This document shows positions 7,693 to 17,170 of a stretch of 64,000 nt of DNA, piece after piece (position 1 is the stretch's first letter; the number at the start of each line of letters is the position of its first letter). The stretch comes from Roseburia sp. (GTDB taxonomy: Bacteria; Bacillota; Clostridia; Lachnospirales; Lachnospiraceae), in NCBI GenBank assembly GCA_017937095.1, contig JAGBEG010000010.1:186001-250000 (forward strand). Reading direction: 5' to 3'. Made by a program: the position numbers and the translations under genes. The notes beneath the pieces are model-generated. The model was not told the DNA's origin. It saw only the letters and a list, made by a program, of their open reading frames with translations, and did not search any database.

Positions 7693-8160
7693 ATGTCGAA
7701 GCGTGAATTATATGAAACGCGCACCGAAGAACTGATTACTCCCATCTTAGAGCGCATGAATTTTGAGCTTGTGGACGTGGAGTATGTAAAAGAAGGAGGT
7801 ACATGGTATCTCAGAGCCTATATCGACAAGGAGGGCGGGATTACCGTCAACGACTGCGAGGCAGTCGCCAGAGAGATGAACGAGATATTAGACCGGGAGG
7901 ATTTCGTGGAGGATTCCTATGTATTTGAGGTCAGCTCCCCGGGACTTGGAAGACCGCTCAAGAAAGAAAAAGATTATATCCGGAGCATGGGCAGGGAAGT
8001 GGAGATACGGACTTACCGTGCGATCAACCGTGAAAAAGAATTTTACGGTATTTTATCAGCATATGATGAAAGTACTGTAACCATAGAGACCGACGACGGC
8101 GGCACGCTGACGTTCGAGAAAACGGACATTGCGTTGATTCGTCTTGCGTTTGATTTTTAA
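7693..8160 (+). CDS. rimP: Ribosome maturation factor RimP
   Basis: This 155-residue RimP has the family motif YVFEVSSPGLGRPLKKEKDY and the N-terminal LEVVDVEY-like segment (ELVDVEYVKEGG). RimP assists 30S maturation by helping S12 and S19 join the 16S rRNA. Upstream in-frame starts exist (TTG 7669, ATG 7675), but AGGAAGG (7679-7685) is correctly placed for the ATG at 7693. It is first gene of the nusA-infB operon, the standard bacterial order. Confidence 0.95.
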   Translation: MSKRELYETRTEELITPILERMNFELVDVEYVKEGGTWYLRAYIDKEGGITVNDCEAVAREMNEILDREDFVEDSYVFEVSSPGLGRPLKKEKDYIRSMGREVEIRTYRAINREKEFYGILSAYDESTVTIETDDGGTLTFEKTDIALIRLAFDF

Positions 8161-8193
8161 TAGATAACCAGATTATAAGGAGGAAAATATACC

Positions 8194-9447
8194 ATGGGAA
8201 ATAATAATGAGCTGTTAGAAGCATTGAACATATTGGAAAAGGAGAAGAATATCAGCAAGGAGACACTTCTTGAGGCAATCGAGAATTCTCTTGTGACGGC
8301 ATGCAAGAATCATTTTGGCAAGTCCGAGAACGTAAAGGTAAGCATTGATCCGGAGACTTGTGAGTATCATGTATTTCAGGAGAAAACTGTTGTTGAGAAG
8401 GTGGAGGATCCGGTGGAGCAGATCAGTCTTGTCAATGCGAAGATGATCGATTCCAAGTATGAGGAGGGCGATATCGTAAACGTTGAGGTACAGTCCAAGG
8501 AGTTCGGGCGTATCGCGACACAGAATGCGAAGAATGTCATCTTACAGAAAATCCGCGAGGAGGAGCGCAAGGTGCTGTTCGATCAGTACTACAGCATGGA
8601 GAAGGATGTTGTTACGGGCGTTGTACAGCGCTACATCGGCAGAAACGTCAGCATCAATCTCGGCAAGGTAGACGCCATCCTGACAGAGAACGAGCAGGTG
8701 CGCGGCGAGGTATTCCAGCCGACCGAGCGTATCAAGGTGTATATCCTTGAGGTCAAGTCCACTTCCAAGGGACCGAAGGTCTTAGTGTCGAGAACGCATC
8801 CGGAACTGGTAAAGCGTCTGTTTGAATCCGAAGTCACGGAGGTAAAGGAAGGTATTGTTGAGATCAAAGCGATCGCGCGTGAGGCTGGAAGCCGTACCAA
8901 GATTGCAGTGTGGTCAAACGATCCTGACGTCGATCCGGTAGGCGCATGCGTCGGTATGAACGGCGCGAGAGTCAATGCGATTGTCGGCGAGCTGCGCGGC
9001 GAGAAGATTGACATCATCACATGGAACGAGAATCCGGCGATGATGATCGAGAACGCGTTAAGCCCGGCGAAGGTCATCTCGGTTATCGCTGATGCCGAGG
9101 AGAAATCTGCGAAGGTCGTTGTGCCGGATTACCAGCTTTCCCTTGCAATCGGTAAGGAGGGACAGAACGCACGCCTTGCGGCGCGTCTGACAGGTTTTAA
9201 GATCGACATCAAGAGCGAGACGCAGGCGAGAGAGTCCGGTGATTTCTTCGATTACGAGAATGAGTATGAAGACGACGAGTACTACGACGAGGAATATGCA
9301 GAGGACGGCGAATACGCAGAGGACGGCGAATACGAGGAAGACGGCGAATACGCGCAGGAAGATGCTTACACAGAAGACGGCGGGTATGCCCAGGATGGTG
9401 AGTATGCAGAGGAAGACGCTGCAGCGGAAGATGATTATGAGCAGTAG
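8194..9447 (+). CDS. nusA: Transcription termination/antitermination factor NusA with acidic repeat tail
   Basis: This 417-residue NusA has the N-terminal RNA-polymerase-binding domain, an S1 domain (GDIVNVEVQSKEFGRIA onward) and KH domains (CVGMNGARVNAIVGELRGE; LAIGKEGQNARLAARLTG). It modulates pausing, termination and antitermination. Residues from about 348 form an unusual tail of roughly 70 residues, almost all Asp, Glu, Tyr, Ala and Gly, including three 18-base repeats coding for AEDGEY-like units (9298-9351). Canonical Firmicutes NusA ends near residue 350-370, so the tail is an addition, perhaps an acidic autoinhibitory or interaction region. GGAGG precedes the ATG. Confidence 0.95.
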   Translation: MGNNNELLEALNILEKEKNISKETLLEAIENSLVTACKNHFGKSENVKVSIDPETCEYHVFQEKTVVEKVEDPVEQISLVNAKMIDSKYEEGDIVNVEVQSKEFGRIATQNAKNVILQKIREEERKVLFDQYYSMEKDVVTGVVQRYIGRNVSINLGKVDAILTENEQVRGEVFQPTERIKVYILEVKSTSKGPKVLVSRTHPELVKRLFESEVTEVKEGIVEIKAIAREAGSRTKIAVWSNDPDVDPVGACVGMNGARVNAIVGELRGEKIDIITWNENPAMMIENALSPAKVISVIADAEEKSAKVVVPDYQLSLAIGKEGQNARLAARLTGFKIDIKSETQARESGDFFDYENEYEDDEYYDEEYAEDGEYAEDGEYEEDGEYAQEDAYTEDGGYAQDGEYAEEDAAAEDDYEQ

Positions 9448-9461
9448 GAGTTGATGAGAGA

Positions 9462-9752
9462 ATGGCAAACAGGAAAATTCCAATGCGTCAGTGTGTAGGC
9501 TGTCGGGAGATGAAAGCGAAGAAGGATATGATCCGGGTCATTAAGACGGCATCGGAAGACGGCACAGACAGTGAAATCCTTCTGGATGTGACCGGAAGAA
9601 AGAACGGCAGAGGCGCTTATCTGTGTCCGAACAGTGAATGCCTGCGCAAAGCAATCGCGAGCAAAGGGCTGGAACGATCATTTAAAATGCCAATTCCAAA
9701 GGATGTATATGAAATGCTGACAAAGGAGATGGAGGAGTTTGAAACCAGATAA
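9462..9752 (+). CDS. ylxR: YlxR-family RNA-binding protein (RnpM-like)
   Basis: This 96-residue YlxR has the conserved MRQCVGCREMK start and the GRGAYLCPNSEC motif. In B. subtilis the homologue binds and modulates RNase P and is named RnpM; earlier work described it as a nucleoid-associated regulator. It lies between nusA and ylxQ, the conserved order. The next gene begins inside its last codons. Confidence 0.92.
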   Translation: MANRKIPMRQCVGCREMKAKKDMIRVIKTASEDGTDSEILLDVTGRKNGRGAYLCPNSECLRKAIASKGLERSFKMPIPKDVYEMLTKEMEEFETR

Positions 9753-10059
9753 AGTATTGTCGATGCTTGGTATTGCTGCCAAGGCAGGTGGTGTTGTCAG
9801 TGGGGAGTTTTCCACGGAGAAGGCGGTCAAGGACGGCAGGGCGTATTTAGTCATTGTGGCGGCTGACGCGTCGGAGAACACGAAAAAGAGTTTCCGGAAC
9901 ATGACGGATTTTTATGAGGTTCCAATGTATTTGTACGGAGATAAGGAATCGCTTGGACATTTCATAGGAAAAGAGTTCCGGGCATCACTTGCAGTGACAA
10001 ACGAAGGGCTGGCCCATTCGATCGAAGATAAATTGAAACAGATGTTAACAACTGAATAA
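9739..10059 (+). CDS. ylxQ: L7Ae/YlxQ-family K-turn RNA-binding protein
   Basis: This 106-residue protein of the L7Ae/L30e fold starts [22 protein letters not shown]-like after its first residues. The family binds kink-turn RNAs; the precise role of YlxQ is not settled. It begins with TTG at 9739, overlapping ylxR by 14 bases, with AAAGGAG about ten bases upstream; an ATG at 9760 is the alternative. The stop TAA abuts the infB leader. Confidence 0.88.
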   Translation: MKPDKVLSMLGIAAKAGGVVSGEFSTEKAVKDGRAYLVIVAADASENTKKSFRNMTDFYEVPMYLYGDKESLGHFIGKEFRASLAVTNEGLAHSIEDKLKQMLTTE

Positions 10060-10076
10060 TGGAGGAAACAGGATAT

Positions 10077-13000
10077 ATGGCAAAAATGAGAGTTCATGAA
10101 CTTGCAAAAGAGTTAGGAATAGAAAATAAGCAGATAATCGAATTTTTAAGTACAACGGAATACGCGGTAAAATCACACAGCAGCAGCGTGGAGGACAATG
10201 TGCAGGCTCTGGTGCGCACAAAGTTCGGTAAAGGCGCCGCAAAGGAAGCGCCGCAGGCGAAGGCCGACACACAGGCAAACGCTGCGCCGGCAAAGGCGGA
10301 AGCGTCGGCAAAGGCAGAAGCGCCGGCAAAGGCGGCGCCGGATGCCGTATCAAAGACCGCAGATGCAAAGCCGGCAGCAAAGACGGACGGCGCCGCTGCA
10401 AAGCAGCAGAGAGCAGAGGGCGCAGACGGCAGAGCGGAGCGCCCGAAGAAGAAATCAAGTATAACCGCAGTATTTAATGCACAGTATAGTAAACAGGGAA
10501 GCATGCACGGCGGTGCGAGAAGACCGGGCGGCAGACCGCAGGGAGATAACCGTCGTCCGGCAAACGGAGACAGAAGACCGGCAGGAGACAACCGTCGCCC
10601 GGCAGGCGGCAGACCGACGAGCGGTTACGATGTAAGAAAGGCATTTGAGCGTGCAATCAACCCGGAGGCAGCCAGAGCGGCGGAGGAAGCAGAGCGTCAG
10701 GCGGCTGAGAGGGCAAAGGCAGCCAAGGCTGCAGCGGCAGAGAAGAAGCCGCAGGAGACGGAGAAGAAGCCGGAACGCCGTCCGGAGAACGTTTATGAGA
10801 ACGTTTATGAAAATGTCTACGCACAGAGCACGGACAATCGCCCGACCGGGGATAACCGTCGTCCGGCAAACGGGGACAGAAGACCGGCAGGGGATAACCG
10901 CCGTCCGGCAAACGGAGACAGAAGACCGGCAGGGGATAACCGTCGTCCGGCAAACGGAGACAGAAGACCGGGACAGGGCGGTGGATTCGCCGGAGGCAGA
11001 GGAGGAAGAGCCAATGGAAATCAGAGACCTTTCGCGAACGGCAGACCGAATCAGAATGGCGCGCAGGGTGACAGAAACAACGGCCGCGGCAATTCGTATC
11101 GCGGTAACCAACCTGGCGGCAGGCTCGACCGTGAAATCGACCGTTTCAACAAGGAATCTGCGGCAGCTTCGGAAGAACTTCGCGGTAAAGAGTCCAGAGA
11201 GCGTGAGAAGGATCGCAACAAGAACGGCAGACAGCGCGGTGAATTTGATGCGCTTGGCGGCAAGAAGCAGGAGCGCTTTGTCAACCTTGAGAAGAACGGC
11301 GGCAAGAAAAAGCCGAACCAGCAGCCGCAGCCGAAGCAGGAAGAGGATGTAATCAAGACCCTGGTACTTCCGGAGAAGCTTACAATCAAGGAGCTTGCGG
11401 ATAAGATGAAGGTACAGCCGTCTGTTATCGTCAAGAAGCTGTTCTTAAAGGGAACGATGGTCACGGTAAATCAGGAAGTCGATTACGATACGGCGGAGGA
11501 GATTGCGCTTGAGTTCAACTGCATCTGCGAGCCGGAGGAGAAGATTGACGTCATCGCCGAGCTTCTGAAAGAGGAAGACGACGCAGAGGAGACACTGGTA
11601 GCGCGTCCTCCGGTCGTATGTGTTATGGGTCACGTTGACCATGGTAAGACGTCCCTTTTGGATGCAATCCGTTCTACCCGTGTGACAGACAAGGAGGCTG
11701 GCGGTATCACACAGCATATCGGTGCGTCCGTGGTATCGATCAACGGTCAGAATATCACATTCCTTGACACGCCGGGCCATGAGGCATTTACGGCAATGCG
11801 TATGCGTGGAGCAAATTCCACCGATATCGCAATCCTTGTTGTCGCTGCCGACGACGGCGTTATGCCGCAGACCGTCGAGGCAATTAACCATGCCAAGGCT
11901 GCGGGCGTAGAAATTATTGTTGCAATCAACAAGATCGATAAGCCAAGTGCAAACATCGAGCGCGTAAAGCAGGAGCTTTCCGAATATGAGCTGATTCCGG
12001 AGGACTGGGGCGGAAGTACGGTGTTCTGTCCGGTATCTGCACACACCAAAGAGGGTATCGAGAACCTGCTTGAGATGATTCTTCTGACGGCGGATGTGCT
12101 TGAATTAAAGGCAAACCCGAAGCGTAATGCGAGAGGACTTGTCATCGAGGCACAGCTTGACAAGGGACGCGGTGCGGTTGCAACCGTTCTGGTACAGAAG
12201 GGTACGTTAAAGGTAGGTCAGCCGGTAGCGTGCGGAAGCTGCTACGGTAAGGTGCGTGCGATGATCGACGACCAGGGCAGGAGAGTCAAGGAGGCAGGAC
12301 CGTCTACACCGGTGGAGATTTTGGGACTTTCCTCTGTGCCTGAGGCAGGCGAGACGTTTGTTGCCATGGATACGGAAAAAGAGGCGAGAGCATTTGCAGA
12401 GACCTACATTTCCGAGGGCAAGAACCGTCTGATCGAGGATACCAAGGCGAAGATGTCCTTAGACGATCTGTTCTCACAGATTCAGTCCGGAAACGTAAAG
12501 GAATTGGATATCATCGTGAAGGCGGACGTACAGGGTTCTGTCGAGGCAGTAAAGCAGAGCCTTGTGAAGCTGTCGAACGAGGAGGTCGTTGTAAAGGTCA
12601 TTCACGGCGGCGTAGGTGCGATCAACGAGTCCGATGTCAGCTTAGCATCCGCTTCCAACGCAATCATTATCGGCTTCAATGTCCGTCCGGACCCGACCGC
12701 AAAGGTGACAGCCGAGAAGGAGAATGTGGACGTCAGACTTTACAAGGTCATCTACAATGCAATCGAGGACGTGGAAGCGGCCATGAAGGGTATGTTAGAC
12801 CCGATCTTCGAGGAGAAGGTGCTCGGTCATGCGGAAGTGCGCCAGATTTTCAAGGCTTCCGGCGTCGGAAATATCGCTGGTTCCTATGTGCTTGACGGTG
12901 TATTCCAGAGAGGCTGCAAGGTTCGTATTTCCCGTGAGGGCGAGCAGATCTTCGAGGGCGATCTTGCATCCTTAAAGCGTTTCAAGGACGACGTGAAGGA

Positions 13001-13103
13001 AGTAAAGGCAGGCTACGAGTGCGGTCTTGTATTTGAAGGCTTCAACGATATTGCAGAACTTGATATCGTGGAGGCTTATACGATGGTGGAGGTACCACGT
13101 TAA
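10077..13103 (+). CDS. infB: Translation initiation factor IF-2
   Basis: This is a 1008-residue IF-2, which places initiator tRNA on the 30S subunit and hydrolyses GTP at subunit joining. It begins with an IF2_N domain ([19 protein letters not shown]), followed by about 350 residues of Ala/Lys-rich and Arg/Pro/Asn-rich low complexity, a second IF2_N domain, then the GTPase with G1 GHVDHGKTS at 518 onward, DTPGHEAF and NKID, and the C-terminal domains. ATG at 10059 is also in frame, but MAKMRVHEL is the canonical start. The N-terminal linker carries a 42-base tandem repeat. The protein is longer than typical Firmicutes IF-2. Confidence 0.96.
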   Translation: MAKMRVHELAKELGIENKQIIEFLSTTEYAVKSHSSSVEDNVQALVRTKFGKGAAKEAPQAKADTQANAAPAKAEASAKAEAPAKAAPDAVSKTADAKPAAKTDGAAAKQQRAEGADGRAERPKKKSSITAVFNAQYSKQGSMHGGARRPGGRPQGDNRRPANGDRRPAGDNRRPAGGRPTSGYDVRKAFERAINPEAARAAEEAERQAAERAKAAKAAAAEKKPQETEKKPERRPENVYENVYENVYAQSTDNRPTGDNRRPANGDRRPAGDNRRPANGDRRPAGDNRRPANGDRRPGQGGGFAGGRGGRANGNQRPFANGRPNQNGAQGDRNNGRGNSYRGNQPGGRLDREIDRFNKESAAASEELRGKESREREKDRNKNGRQRGEFDALGGKKQERFVNLEKNGGKKKPNQQPQPKQEEDVIKTLVLPEKLTIKELADKMKVQPSVIVKKLFLKGTMVTVNQEVDYDTAEEIALEFNCICEPEEKIDVIAELLKEEDDAEETLVARPPVVCVMGHVDHGKTSLLDAIRSTRVTDKEAGGITQHIGASVVSINGQNITFLDTPGHEAFTAMRMRGANSTDIAILVVAADDGVMPQTVEAINHAKAAGVEIIVAINKIDKPSANIERVKQELSEYELIPEDWGGSTVFCPVSAHTKEGIENLLEMILLTADVLELKANPKRNARGLVIEAQLDKGRGAVATVLVQKGTLKVGQPVACGSCYGKVRAMIDDQGRRVKEAGPSTPVEILGLSSVPEAGETFVAMDTEKEARAFAETYISEGKNRLIEDTKAKMSLDDLFSQIQSGNVKELDIIVKADVQGSVEAVKQSLVKLSNEEVVVKVIHGGVGAINESDVSLASASNAIIIGFNVRPDPTAKVTAEKENVDVRLYKVIYNAIEDVEAAMKGMLDPIFEEKVLGHAEVRQIFKASGVGNIAGSYVLDGVFQRGCKVRISREGEQIFEGDLASLKRFKDDVKEVKAGYECGLVFEGFNDIAELDIVEAYTMVEVPR
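10849..10972 (+). repeat. 42-bp tandem repeat in the infB linker
   Basis: Nearly three copies of a 42-base unit encode [15 protein letters not shown] diverged earlier copy lies near 10543-10612. It codes for a disordered, strongly basic linker. Confidence 0.85.
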
Positions 13104-13181
13104 ATTTCGGCTGGAACACATATGGAAAGAACAAAAGGTGTGACCGAAATTTAGCGGGAAGAACACCGGAGGTGTTCTTCC
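13101..13181 (+). other. Structured intercistronic region after infB
   Basis: Two inverted repeats are visible. TAAATTTCGG (13101-13110) pairs with CCGAAATTTA (13144-13153), starting at the infB stop. GGAAGAACACC (13157-13167) pairs with GGTGTTCTTCC (13171-13181) around a three-base loop. No T-tract follows either, so they look like mRNA processing or stability structures. Confidence 0.6.
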
Positions 13182-13218
13182 GAGCGTCGAGTCGTTAGGT
13201 TAAGAAGAAAGGAACGTT

Positions 13219-13470
13219 ATGTTAGAGTTCAGGTACGATACACAACTTCTGATCGAAGGAAAGAATCTGGATGAGGAGGCGGTGAATGAGTATTTCACCA
13301 GCCATTTTCAGGGGGATTGTCTTTTGGCGGTCGGCGATGAAGAATTGCTAAAGATTCATTTTCATACGAACGAGCCGTGGAAGGTGCTGGAGTATTGTGC
13401 ATCGCTAGGTGAGATTTATGACATTGTAATAGAAGATATGGAACGGCAGTCCCGGGGCTTACAGGGATAG
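13219..13470 (+). CDS. Stand-alone C-terminal domain of the fatty-acid-kinase/Dak-type family
   Basis: This 83-residue protein resembles only the C-terminal part of the FakA/YloV (DhaK-like) kinases: RYDTQLLIEGKNLDEEAV, GDCLLAVGDEELLKIHFHTN, then EPWKVLEYCASLGEIYDIVI. The kinase (DhaL) domain is absent, so no kinase activity is expected. In FakA the equivalent region helps bind the FakB acyl carrier. Here it is an intact small gene with AAAGGA before the ATG, inserted between infB and rbfA. Its job is unknown. It could bind a DegV-type lipid carrier or be a relic of a larger gene. Confidence 0.6.
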   Translation: MLEFRYDTQLLIEGKNLDEEAVNEYFTSHFQGDCLLAVGDEELLKIHFHTNEPWKVLEYCASLGEIYDIVIEDMERQSRGLQG

Positions 13471-13498
13471 CTGCCGAATCCGTATATGGAGAAATGGA

Positions 13499-13903
13499 AT
13501 GAGAAAAAACAGCATTAAGAATACCCGTATCAACGGGGAAGTGCTGCGTGAGTTGTCGAACATTATCCGCGGGGGAATCAAAGACCCGCGGATCGCACCG
13601 ATGACAAGCGTAGTGACGGTGGAGGTCGCGCCGGATCTTAAGACCTGCAAGGCATACATCAGTGTTCTCGGGGACGAGGAAGCCCAGAAGAATACGCTTG
13701 CCGGCCTGCGCAGCGCGGAGGGGTATATCCGCAGGGAACTGGCGCGGAGCATCAATCTTCGCAATACACCGGAGATTACCTTTATACTGGATCAGTCGAT
13801 CGAGTACGGGGTGCGCATGTCGAAGATGATCGACGATGTGACAAAGGATATTCCCGACAGGTCAGAAGAGCCGGAGAACGGAGCAGAGAAGGACGCAGAA
13901 TGA
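13499..13903 (+). CDS. rbfA: 30S ribosome-binding factor RbfA
   Basis: This 134-residue RbfA has RINGEVLRELSNII, the conserved IKDPRIAPMTSVVTVEVAPD, and TPEITFILDQSIEYGVRMSKMI. It binds the 5' end region of 16S rRNA during late 30S maturation. The last 20 residues are an extra acidic tail (PDRSEEPENGAEKDAE). GGAGAAATGGA lies before the ATG. Its place after infB is canonical. Confidence 0.95.
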   Translation: MRKNSIKNTRINGEVLRELSNIIRGGIKDPRIAPMTSVVTVEVAPDLKTCKAYISVLGDEEAQKNTLAGLRSAEGYIRRELARSINLRNTPEITFILDQSIEYGVRMSKMIDDVTKDIPDRSEEPENGAEKDAE

Positions 13904-13960
13904 GGCAAAGTTTCCGGTATTGTCTGTGGTGCCGCGGCAGATGCGGCATGGAGGATGAAT

Positions 13961-14908
13961 ATGACAAATTTTGATGAATATTTAAAGGAGGCGAACACAG
14001 TCGCTATCGGCGGACATATCCGTCCGGACGGCGACTGTGTGGGTTCCTGTCTTGCTACGTATAATTACATAAAGACGTGGTATCCGCAGATTGCGGTAAC
14101 GCTTTATCTTGAACCGATTCCGAATATCTTTAAGTTCATGGCGCATGCCGACGAGATCGTATCCGATTTCACAGGAGAAGAGAAGTACGATCTTTTTATT
14201 GCGCAGGACTGCGGGGACGCAGGACGGCTTGGAGAGGCGGCGCATTTTTTTGAAACGGCGAATAAGACGCTTTGCGTCGATCACCATATCAGCAACCAGA
14301 GCTTCGCCGATGAAAATTATATTTTCCCGGATGCCAGCTCGACATGTGAACTGATTTATGAGCTTTTACCGAAGGAGCGTATCACGAAGGAAATCGCGGA
14401 GTGCATCTACACCGGAATGGTGCATGACACAGGCGTGTTCCAGTACTCCTGCACTTCAAGGAAGACGATGGAGACGGCGGGCGCGCTGATGGAGCTTGGC
14501 ATCAATTATCCGAAGATTGTGGACGAGACATTTTACACCAAGACATATAACCAGAACCGCATTATGGGACTGGCGCTGCTTAAGAGTAAACTGCATCTTG
14601 ACGGAAAATGCATTTCCAGTGTGATTACGGCGGAGGAGATGCGCGAGTACGATGTGCTCCCGAAGCATCTTGACGGAATCGTGAGCCAGCTTCGTGTGAC
14701 AAAGGATGTAGAGGTCGCTGTCTTTTTGTATGAGACGGGCGACGGCACCTTTAAGGTGAGCACACGCTCGAAAGAGGCGGTCGATGTGGCGCGTATCGCG
14801 GTGAAATACGGCGGCGGCGGTCACGTCCGTGCGGCGGGATTTTCGATGAGCGGTGATGCAGATGCAATCGTTGAGGCAGTCGTTGCCGATATTGCAGAGC
14901 AGTTGTAA
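13961..14908 (+). CDS. nrnA: DHH/DHHA1 phosphoesterase, NrnA-type oligoribonuclease/pAp phosphatase
   Basis: This 315-residue DHH-family protein has motif I GHIRPDGD, motif II AQDCGDAGR, motif III VDHHISN, motif IV HDTGVFQYS, and a C-terminal DHHA1 domain with the GGGGHVRAAG substrate loop. NrnA degrades very short RNAs and dephosphorylates 3'-phosphoadenosine 5'-phosphate using Mn2+. ATG 13955 is also in frame, but GGAGG (13950-13954) fits the ATG at 13961 better. It sits between rbfA and truB, as in many Firmicutes. Confidence 0.9.
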   Translation: MTNFDEYLKEANTVAIGGHIRPDGDCVGSCLATYNYIKTWYPQIAVTLYLEPIPNIFKFMAHADEIVSDFTGEEKYDLFIAQDCGDAGRLGEAAHFFETANKTLCVDHHISNQSFADENYIFPDASSTCELIYELLPKERITKEIAECIYTGMVHDTGVFQYSCTSRKTMETAGALMELGINYPKIVDETFYTKTYNQNRIMGLALLKSKLHLDGKCISSVITAEEMREYDVLPKHLDGIVSQLRVTKDVEVAVFLYETGDGTFKVSTRSKEAVDVARIAVKYGGGGHVRAAGFSMSGDADAIVEAVVADIAEQL

Positions 14909-14967
14909 GCGCGTACAGCCTGTACGGAGTATCGCAGCGCAGATCTGACGGAGAGAGGAGAGGTACG

Positions 14968-16200
14968 ATGGAGCGGACATCTTATATGCTGGCAGTTCCG
15001 GCCGAAGAGAAGGAATTGGAGGAACCAGAACTTCTGATAAAACGCATTTCGGAAATGAATGGCGTTCAGGTGATAAAAGCGGAACTTCGGGATGCGGAGA
15101 TTGCGGTCGAGCTTATCTACAACGATACGCTCTATTGTGCAAGGCTCTATCCGACGGAGTTTGAATTGCCTCAGTTTTTCAGGATGCAGCATTTTTTCCC
15201 GGATGTGGATATGGACGCAGTGGAAAAAAGACATAAGGGACTTTCCGTGGCGTTGGAATTTGCGGGGAATGCGCTCATATCCTATCATTTGCAGATAAAG
15301 ATGATTGACGCGATGTTTTCCTGCGGAGTGTTGGCGGTGCTCGACAGCAGCGCGGAGAAAATTCTCTCGGGACGCTGGATTGCACTTGCCGCATCCTCTA
15401 ACGTGCCGCCTGCGCCCCGTTACCTGTTTACGGTACAGGCAGTTTGTGAGGAGGACGGGGATGACGTGTGGCTGCACTCGCACGGCTTGAACCGCTGTGG
15501 CGTGACGGAGCTTGAGGTGCTCGGCTCGACCCGTGACAATTACAATGCGCATTATCAGGTGATTGAGGGGATGGCAAATCGGCTTTTGGAGCTGGAGGAG
15601 CCCTTGCAGCCGAAAGAGCCGTTATTTCTCGCGCGCCTTTCCGAGGAGGTCATTCTTGTAACGACATTGCTTCCGTGGGAAACGGCGATTCGTTTTTATG
15701 ATGAAGACATTCTGGGAGGAAAAGAGGACCGCGTCGACGGACATAATGCGGATACGAGCTGTATTTTCGCGTATCCGTCCGCAGAAGACTTAAAGCAGGA
15801 GCGGATGGCGCCGCTTTCGATTTATGATGAGATTCTGGAGAAAAATTCCATTTTTATGTTCAGCGAGTCGGAGACAGCGCGGATGAAGGCTCTCGCGCAG
15901 GAGCGCATTTCCTATGTAAAGCGTGTGGCTGGAAACAAAGACATACATATCCTTGTAAAGATTGGATTGAACGTGGATGGGGATAATCCGGACGGAAGCC
16001 AGAAAGAACATATCTGGTTCGAACTCAAAGAAATTTCGGATTTGTCCATAAAGGCGGAGCTTACACAGGAACCGTACTATATTGCGGGTCTCCATGCAGG
16101 GGATATCGGAGAATATCCGATTGACATGATAACGGACTGGATCATCTATGAACCAAAGAGACGTGTCACACCTGATGATGTTTACCTGTTGGAGTTATAA
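14968..16200 (+). CDS. DUF4026/DUF2314-like protein of unknown function
   Basis: This 410-residue soluble protein has no signal peptide or membrane segments. Its N-terminal two-thirds (FELPQFFRMQHFFPD; VPPAPRYLFTVQAV; GSTRDNYNAHYQVIEGMANR) resemble the DUF4026 family. Its last part (EHIWFELKEI; GLHAGDIGEYPI; WIIYEPKRRVTPDDVYLLE) resembles DUF2314. Neither has a known reaction. GAGAGGAGAGG precedes the ATG. Its position inside the rbfA-nrnA-truB-ribF block is unusual, and truB translation begins right after it, so it is co-expressed with RNA-modification genes. Family names are from memory. Confidence 0.7.
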   Translation: MERTSYMLAVPAEEKELEEPELLIKRISEMNGVQVIKAELRDAEIAVELIYNDTLYCARLYPTEFELPQFFRMQHFFPDVDMDAVEKRHKGLSVALEFAGNALISYHLQIKMIDAMFSCGVLAVLDSSAEKILSGRWIALAASSNVPPAPRYLFTVQAVCEEDGDDVWLHSHGLNRCGVTELEVLGSTRDNYNAHYQVIEGMANRLLELEEPLQPKEPLFLARLSEEVILVTTLLPWETAIRFYDEDILGGKEDRVDGHNADTSCIFAYPSAEDLKQERMAPLSIYDEILEKNSIFMFSESETARMKALAQERISYVKRVAGNKDIHILVKIGLNVDGDNPDGSQKEHIWFELKEISDLSIKAELTQEPYYIAGLHAGDIGEYPIDMITDWIIYEPKRRVTPDDVYLLEL

Positions 16201-16237
16201 GAATGGAACGGACTTGAATTTGGCATATGAGGGAAAT

Positions 16238-17167
16238 ATGATCAGTGGAATTATCAATGTATACAAAGAAAAAGGATATACCTCGTTCGATGTGGTAGCG
16301 AAGCTGCGGGGAATCCTTAAGACAAAGAAAATCGGACACACAGGGACGCTCGATCCGGATGCGGAGGGGGTGCTGCCTGTGTGTCTTGGCAAAGCAACAA
16401 AAGTCTGCGATCTGCTGACGGATAAGCGTAAGGAGTACGAGGCTGTCATGCTGCTTGGCATGACGACCGACACGCAGGACGTGACCGGAACCGTGCTTGC
16501 GAAGAAAGACGTGATGTGCGGCAGCAAACAGGTGACAGAGGCGGTCATGAGCTTTGTCGGCGATTATATGCAGATACCGCCGATGTACTCCGCCTTAAAG
16601 GTCGATGGCAAAAAGCTCTGCGATCTGGCAAGAGCCGGGGTGACGGTGGAGCGCGCGGCGCGCCCGGTCACGATTCACGGAATTGAGATTCTGTCGGTGG
16701 AGCTGCCGAGAGTGCGGATGCGGGTTTCCTGCTCAAAGGGAACTTATATCCGCACGCTCTGTGAGGATATCGGCGAAAAGCTTGGCTGCGGCGCCTGTAT
16801 GGAAAGCCTGCTTCGGACGAGGGTCGGAAGCTTTGCGCTTTCGGACGCGCTGACGCTTGCAGAGATCGAGGCGTCGGTGAAGTCGCTTACCGACGGAATA
16901 CCGCCGGAAGCGTGGGAGACGGTGAAGTTTCCTTTTTTGCACACGGTGGACTCGGTATTTATGCAGTATGAAAAGGCAGTGGTAAACAAAGAGTTCGGGA
17001 AGCTGTTGTACAACGGCAACCGGATGCGTCAGGAAATGTTTTCCGGCTACCGGAGCGAATGGGAAGCGCAGCCCATCCGCGTCTATGATGCGGACGGACA
17101 GTTTGTCGGCGTCTATGCGTATCAGAATGACAGGAAAGACTATAAACCATTAAAGGTGTTTATGTAG
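16238..17167 (+). CDS. truB: tRNA pseudouridine(55) synthase
   Basis: This 309-residue TruB makes pseudouridine 55 in the T-loop of most tRNAs. The catalytic Asp39 lies in GHTGTLDPDAEGVLPV, followed by KATKVCDLLTDKRKEYEA and the tRNA-binding CSKGTYIRTLCEDIG. The frame is open from 16148 within the previous gene, but MISGIINVYKEKGYTSFDVV is the standard TruB start and GAGGG lies just upstream. The C-terminal extension YDADGQFVGVYAYQ resembles part of a PUA domain. ribF starts three bases after the stop. Confidence 0.95.
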   Translation: MISGIINVYKEKGYTSFDVVAKLRGILKTKKIGHTGTLDPDAEGVLPVCLGKATKVCDLLTDKRKEYEAVMLLGMTTDTQDVTGTVLAKKDVMCGSKQVTEAVMSFVGDYMQIPPMYSALKVDGKKLCDLARAGVTVERAARPVTIHGIEILSVELPRVRMRVSCSKGTYIRTLCEDIGEKLGCGACMESLLRTRVGSFALSDALTLAEIEASVKSLTDGIPPEAWETVKFPFLHTVDSVFMQYEKAVVNKEFGKLLYNGNRMRQEMFSGYRSEWEAQPIRVYDADGQFVGVYAYQNDRKDYKPLKVFM

Positions 17168-17170
17168 AGC

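Noticed and set aside
10455-11111. Long minus-strand frame of 218 codons within infB
   Set aside because: It is caused by the repetitive Arg/Pro/Asn linker of IF-2; repeats open the reverse frames as well.
13122-13154. Ten-codon frame MERTKGVTEI between infB and the next gene
   Set aside because: No ribosome site and it lies between the arms of an inverted repeat; too short to support.
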